This document shows positions 60,393 to 64,000 of a stretch of DNA of 64,000 nucleotides, piece by piece. This DNA comes from Rhizobium acidisoli (GTDB taxonomy: Bacteria > Pseudomonadota > Alphaproteobacteria > Rhizobiales > Rhizobiaceae). Position numbers and translations under genes: made by a program. Below the pieces are notes generated by a model. It had not been told where the DNA came from, ran no database searches, and worked only from the letters and a program-made list of their open reading frames with translations. Numbering within the stretch: the stretch's first letter is position 1; each line of letters starts with the position of its first letter. Where the stretch lies: positions 310,001 to 374,000 of the forward strand of contig NZ_CP035002.1 of the NCBI RefSeq assembly GCF_002531755.2, written 5' to 3'.

Positions 60393-62429
60393 CTATGCCG
60401 CGCAAATCTTCGCCGTTGCGCCGTTTCGCGTGTCCTCCGCGGCTCCGATCGCCATTCCGGCGCGCCGTCCCTCATAGAAGGCATAGGGAGCCTGCCTTGG
60501 AGCCACACCATCGCCGATCTCGACGAAGGGGATAGCGAGTTCGGTCAGCTCCAAGGCGAGCCAGTTCGCGGCAACATTGGTGGTGGAGAAGACGAGGCTG
60601 TCGGCGCCGACCGTCTCGCGCTTTCCGGTCAGGTGGGAGACGAGGATTGCGGCATTGCCTTGCCAGCTCGCTATGCTGGTCTCCGTTCGGAATTGAACGC
60701 CGAGCATGCTGAGCGTCCGGCGCAGGGGAACGTCGGCGGAGGTGCGTTGCAGTTCCTTTCCGATGAGTGCGTCGGGTGTGACGAGCACGACTTCGTGCCC
60801 CTGCTCGGCGAGCTTCCAGGCCGTGCCGCAGCCTTTCCAGCCGCCGGTTTCGTCCACCACGACAACACGTTTGCCGAGCCTTGCCTGGCGGGCCATGACG
60901 CTTTCTGCAGAGAAGACATTTCCTTGCTCGATCCCGGCGAGCGACGGCCGGTCGGGCATAGCCTTCTGAAAGCCCGTTTCCTGCGGCAGTGATCCGGTCG
61001 CCACGATCACCACGTCGGCGCCGATCTCGGCGACGTCGCTTCCCTCGATATAGGTATTGAAACGAACCTCGACGCCGAGTTTTTCGAAGCGGGTTTCGTA
61101 CCAGCGAATGAGGTCGAGTATCTGCGCGCGCCGGGGCTGCTCGCCGGCAAGGCGGAAAGCGCCGCCCAGCCGATCCGAGGCTTCCGCAAGAATAACCCGA
61201 TGGCCTCGTTCGGCGGCCACGCGTGCCGCTTCCAAGCCGGCCGGCCCTCCCCCGACGACCAGCACGAGCTGAGGATTGTCGACAGGTTCGAACCGGTCGC
61301 CGCCCCATTCCGCCTCGCGCCCGACGGAAGGGTTGATCAGACAGCTGATCCAGTAGTCGCGCGACCGGCGGCCCCAGCACATCTGGTTGCAGGACAGACA
61401 GCCGCGGATATCTTCGGGCGTTCCCAAGCGCGCCTTGTTGGCAAGATGCGGGTCGGCGATCTGGCCGCGGACGATCGAGACTAGGTCCGCCGCCCCCTCC
61501 CCGAGCGTGATTTCCGCATTTTCGGGTGTTCGAATATGGCTTTCCGCCGTGACCAGCGCATGCCTCACCACCTGCTTCAGGCGTGCCGACAGCTCGACAC
61601 CCAATCGCTCGGGATAAAGAAAGGTCGGCATCAGGCTGCCATAGTCGAAATATCCGCCCGAGCCGCAGGTCACGTAATCGATCAGCCTCTCTTCATCGAG
61701 GCCGGCAACGATTTCCGTCAACTGGTCGCGATTCAAGGCGGTCGGACAGCCCGGCTCGTCGCTGACGGTCAGCCCGATGATGAAATCAGGACCGCAGGCG
61801 TGCCGGATGCGGCTGAGGATTTCCCTGGAGAATCTCGTTCTGTTTTCGAGACTTCCACCCCAGCGATCCTCGCGGCGGTTATAGAAGGGTGTCCAGAACT
61901 GATCGAGAAGACCGCCATAGGCGGCCCAGACCTCGACGCCGTCAAAACCTGCCGCCCGACAGCGCAGCGCCGCCTTGACGAAGGCGTCGATGGTTTCCTC
62001 GATCTCGTCTTCCGTCATCGCATGCGAGCCGTCACTGTCATGATAGCTCGGTCCTCCCGAAGGCGACCAATGCGGATGAAAGGAAAGATCGGAGTCTCCG
62101 TGGCTTCCGACATGATAGAGCTGCTGAACGATGACGGCCCCATGCTGCTTGACGCTGTCGGTCAGCCTCTTGAACGCCGGGATGACGGAGTCGTCCGATG
62201 TGCGGAAGTTGCCGCGCGTCAGCACGGTGGCCGGATGGACCGGCATCGGCTCGACGACGATCATCGCTGCCCCGCCGATTGCCCGTTCGACATAATAGGC
62301 CGTGGTCTGATCGCCCGGCAGCCCATTCACCGACATATTTGCCGTATGGGCGCCGAACACGATCCTGTTGCGCAGCCTATGGCCAGCAAGCGTGATCTCG
62401 GAGAAGGTCTTCGGAAAGGAGGTCGTCAT
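60393..62429 (-). CDS. Old-yellow-enzyme-type iron-sulfur flavoprotein (trimethylamine/histamine dehydrogenase-like)
   Basis: A 678-residue three-domain protein: an N-terminal FMN TIM barrel (about 1-370), a [4Fe-4S] site at Cys344, Cys347, Cys351 and Cys363 (C-x2-C-x3-C-x11-C), and a C-terminal ADP/FAD-binding module starting VLVVGGGPAGLEAARVA near 389. This is the layout of 2,4-dienoyl-CoA reductase and trimethylamine, dimethylamine and histamine dehydrogenases, and of rhizobial N-methylproline demethylases. A betaine-type binding protein lies directly upstream, so oxidative N-demethylation of a betaine-derived amine is the favoured role. The ribosome site is AGGATCC. Confidence 0.88.
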   Translation of the reverse strand: MTTSFPKTFSEITLAGHRLRNRIVFGAHTANMSVNGLPGDQTTAYYVERAIGGAAMIVVEPMPVHPATVLTRGNFRTSDDSVIPAFKRLTDSVKQHGAVIVQQLYHVGSHGDSDLSFHPHWSPSGGPSYHDSDGSHAMTEDEIEETIDAFVKAALRCRAAGFDGVEVWAAYGGLLDQFWTPFYNRREDRWGGSLENRTRFSREILSRIRHACGPDFIIGLTVSDEPGCPTALNRDQLTEIVAGLDEERLIDYVTCGSGGYFDYGSLMPTFLYPERLGVELSARLKQVVRHALVTAESHIRTPENAEITLGEGAADLVSIVRGQIADPHLANKARLGTPEDIRGCLSCNQMCWGRRSRDYWISCLINPSVGREAEWGGDRFEPVDNPQLVLVVGGGPAGLEAARVAAERGHRVILAEASDRLGGAFRLAGEQPRRAQILDLIRWYETRFEKLGVEVRFNTYIEGSDVAEIGADVVIVATGSLPQETGFQKAMPDRPSLAGIEQGNVFSAESVMARQARLGKRVVVVDETGGWKGCGTAWKLAEQGHEVVLVTPDALIGKELQRTSADVPLRRTLSMLGVQFRTETSIASWQGNAAILVSHLTGKRETVGADSLVFSTTNVAANWLALELTELAIPFVEIGDGVAPRQAPYAFYEGRRAGMAIGAAEDTRNGATAKICAA

Positions 62430-62467
62430 CTTGGATCCTGGCGGGTTTCACAGTCTGCCGAGCGGAT

Positions 62468-62490
62468 GCGCGGGCCTCGACGGCCCGCGC
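62468..62490 (-). other. Intercistronic hairpin after the betaine-binding-protein gene
   Basis: GCGCGGGCC and GGCCCGCGC form a perfect 9-bp stem with a 5-nt loop between the binding-protein stop (62500) and the flavoprotein start (62429). No T-tract follows. As at 32711-32740, it lies immediately behind a periplasmic binding-protein gene. Confidence 0.6.
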
Positions 62491-62499
62491 GTTTATCGT

Positions 62500-63495
62500 T
62501 CAGAGGGCGGCGGTGATTTTCTCCGCCACATCGGCGCTCAGCCACGACTTCCAGACCTCCGGATGCTCCTTGAAAAAGTGCACAGCGCCGTCGTCGCCGC
62601 CCGCCTGGGTATCGGTCATCCACGACATGACCGAACTGACGGTCTGATTGTCCCATGACCTCTTGCGGAGATAGTCTATCACGCCGGCATTTCCGCCTTC
62701 CGCCAGTTTCTGCGAGACCAGCGTCACGACATGGTCCTTCGGCCACTCGTTCTTCTTCGGATCGGGACAATCGGCAACGGTGTTGCAGCGCTTCCACTCC
62801 GCCGCATCATTGGGGACGCCGGCATCGAGACGCACCATGGAATATTTCCCAAGAAGGGCGGTCGGCGACCAGTAATAGCCCATCCAGCCCTCCTTGTGCT
62901 CATAGGCCCGCGCCATGGCGCCGTCGAGACCGGCCTGGGTTCCGGGATCGACGAGGTCGAAGCCCTTGGCCTCGCCGCCATGGGCCTTGAAAAGCTGGGC
63001 AGTGACGACCGAGCCGCCCGAACCCGTCGGGCCGTTGAAGACCGCTCCTTTCGCCGTATTCTCGGGCGCCGGGAAAAGCTCCGGATGCGCGAAGGCATCA
63101 TCGACCGTCTTGATCTCGGGGTGAGCGTCGACGATGAATTTCGGTATATACCAACCCTGGATGCCGCCGTCGGACAAGGCCGGTCCGATATTTACAATTC
63201 TGTGCTCGTCGACGCCGCGTTTGACGATCTCAGGGACGAGATCGACCCAGGCCTCGCCGGCAATGTCGGGCTGGCCTTTTTCCACCATCGAGGTGATCGT
63301 CGGCACGGTATCGCCGGGCACGAACTCCACCTGACAGCCGAAACCGTGCTCGAGGATGAATTTGTCGACGTGGGCGAGAAGTTCGCCGCTTTGCCAGTTC
63401 ATGTTGGCGACGGTGACGGTGCCGCAAGCGGCGTTGGCATTGGATGCGATGCCGGCGATCAACGCGACCGTCGAAATTGCGAGAAGATTCTTCAT
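62500..63495 (-). CDS. Glycine betaine/proline betaine-type ABC substrate-binding protein (ProX/OpuAC family)
   Basis: A 331-residue exported protein. A signal peptide (KNLLAISTVALIAGIASNANA, about 1-22) is followed by CGTVTVANMNWQSGELLAHVDKFILEHGFGC, the OpuAC-type start. WVDLVPEIVKR, WYIPKFIVDAHPEIKTVDD and GYYWSPTALLGKY carry the tryptophan/tyrosine-rich cage residues common in betaine binders. AAGGGGAAC precedes the ATG at 63495. No permease or ATPase for it is visible in the window, so it either uses one outside or delivers to a distant importer. It is divergent from a GbdR-like regulator. Confidence 0.88.
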   Translation of the reverse strand: MKNLLAISTVALIAGIASNANAACGTVTVANMNWQSGELLAHVDKFILEHGFGCQVEFVPGDTVPTITSMVEKGQPDIAGEAWVDLVPEIVKRGVDEHRIVNIGPALSDGGIQGWYIPKFIVDAHPEIKTVDDAFAHPELFPAPENTAKGAVFNGPTGSGGSVVTAQLFKAHGGEAKGFDLVDPGTQAGLDGAMARAYEHKEGWMGYYWSPTALLGKYSMVRLDAGVPNDAAEWKRCNTVADCPDPKKNEWPKDHVVTLVSQKLAEGGNAGVIDYLRKRSWDNQTVSSVMSWMTDTQAGGDDGAVHFFKEHPEVWKSWLSADVAEKITAAL

Positions 63496-63654
63496 TATGT
63501 TCCCCTTTTGCGCTTTGGCATGTCTGCTTGGCGGGAGGGAATGGCGGTTTTCCGAGTCTCGGACCGCGCCTCCCAACGCAAATCGATGGTATTTGTCTTG
63601 GTTGCCGCGGTATTGTACGTTTAGGACAATTTCCATGGTCCGGAGGACCTTCGT

Positions 63655-64000
63655 TTGCAGCGCGACTACTCCCAGCTGGGGCCGAGCAAACCGCCGCCCG
63701 AGATCACCTCTCCGCTCAGAGTGGGGATCGTCGCGACACCGAATTTCACGCTGATGCCGCTTGCCTGCTTCACGGATTTTCTTCGGCTTGCAGGCGACGA
63801 AGGTGATTTCAGCCGGCGGATCTATTGTGACTGGGAGCTGCTGTCGCACAATCTCGATCCGATACGGTCGAGCTGCGGCCTGGAACTGACACCCGGCAGG
63901 ACATACGGAAATCCCAGCGATTACGACTTCATCGTCGTGCACGGAGGCATACTCCATGCCGACCACAGGATCCCGCCGGAACTCTACGACTTCGTCACTG
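63655..64000 (+). CDS. GlxA/GbdR-like AraC-family regulator, 5-prime part only
   Basis: The first 115 codons of a regulator running off the window. The start is a TTG at 63655 with CGGAGGA nine bases upstream; the ATG at 63635 is out of frame. The visible part is a DJ-1/PfpI-like domain: LRVGIVATPNFTLMPLACFTDFLRLAGDEG, then DWELLSHNLDPIRSSCGLELTP and YDFIVVHGG. This is the N-terminal sensor of GbdR, CdhR and similar activators of glycine-betaine, carnitine and methylamine catabolism. The helix-turn-helix lies outside the window. Its position opposite a betaine-binding protein and a demethylase-type flavoprotein fits that role. Confidence 0.8.
   Translation, partial: MQRDYSQLGPSKPPPEITSPLRVGIVATPNFTLMPLACFTDFLRLAGDEGDFSRRIYCDWELLSHNLDPIRSSCGLELTPGRTYGNPSDYDFIVVHGGILHADHRIPPELYDFVT

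Noticed and set aside
1..64000. tRNA or rRNA genes, CRISPR arrays, insertion sequences, integrases or replication genes
   Set aside because: Searched by eye on both strands; no cloverleaf, repeat-spacer pattern, transposase or recombinase motif was found.

Overview
The window looks like an accessory catabolic region of a Rhizobium (R. leguminosarum/R. etli type). The DNA is GC-rich and alphaproteobacterial in style. It is packed with ABC importers and oxidoreductases, and it carries a biuret hydrolase whose catalytic residue numbering (Asp36, Lys142, Cys175) is the one known for the R. leguminosarum bv. viciae 3841 enzyme. No rRNA, tRNA, CRISPR array, insertion sequence or replication gene was seen. 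Genes cover nearly all of the window.

Layout. (a) 1-2497: a truncated AraC regulator and a two-component 4-hydroxyphenylacetate (4-HPA) 3-hydroxylase, hpaB-hpaC. (b) 2547-13434: a cytochrome P450, an aldehyde dehydrogenase and an APC permease on the minus strand. Divergent from these is an IclR-headed run: Tm-1-like protein, HAD hydrolase, two class III aminotransferases and an APH-type kinase. The kinase and second aminotransferase resemble the hydroxylysine/ethanolamine phosphorylate-then-eliminate pair. (c) 13634-19169: a RibD-like reductase and an AraC/outer-membrane/MFS/amidase unit. (d) 19294-28379: the homoprotocatechuate meta-cleavage operon hpaF-E-D-gabD-G-H-I, extended by an SDR, a MoaF-like protein and an NTF2-like protein. 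(e) 28413-38747: one long minus-strand run: hpaR, AraC, aldehyde dehydrogenase, GMC oxidoreductase, a five-gene branched-chain-type ABC importer and another AraC. This is probably an upper pathway feeding 4-HPA or a related aromatic. An 18-bp HpaR-operator candidate occurs before hpaF and, with two mismatches, before the AraC gene beside hpaR.

(f) 39037-47620 is the most interesting part. A stand-alone Rieske protein, a Rieske-oxygenase catalytic subunit whose [2Fe-2S] segment is missing, a GST-like protein, an 8-oxoguanine-deaminase-type amidohydrolase and a complete BMP-family (nucleoside/purine type) ABC importer lie in one tightly coupled run. The split oxygenase plus GST recalls the caffeine N7-demethylase NdmC/NdmD/NdmE of Pseudomonas putida CBB5. 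Here the Rieske domain is a separate small protein, and the neighbours point to modified-purine scavenging.

(g) 47819-52593: an FMN-dependent hydroxy-acid oxidase, a decayed permease fragment, a sigma-54-type promoter and a nitrate-type NrtABC importer. (h) 52634-60290: a GntR regulator and a second BMP-type importer with biuH, a paralogous isochorismatase-fold hydrolase (possibly a triuret hydrolase) and a cupin. The N-terminal stub of a lost formamidase gene and a 15-bp tandem triplication sit between the permeases and biuH. (i) 60393-64000: a trimethylamine-dehydrogenase-type flavoenzyme, a betaine-type binding protein and the start of a GbdR-like regulator, suggesting methylated-amine catabolism.

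Together the window couples aromatic acid degradation (left and centre) to nitrogen scavenging from modified purines, ureides, nitrate and methylamines (right). Substrate assignments for regions b, e and f are inference.
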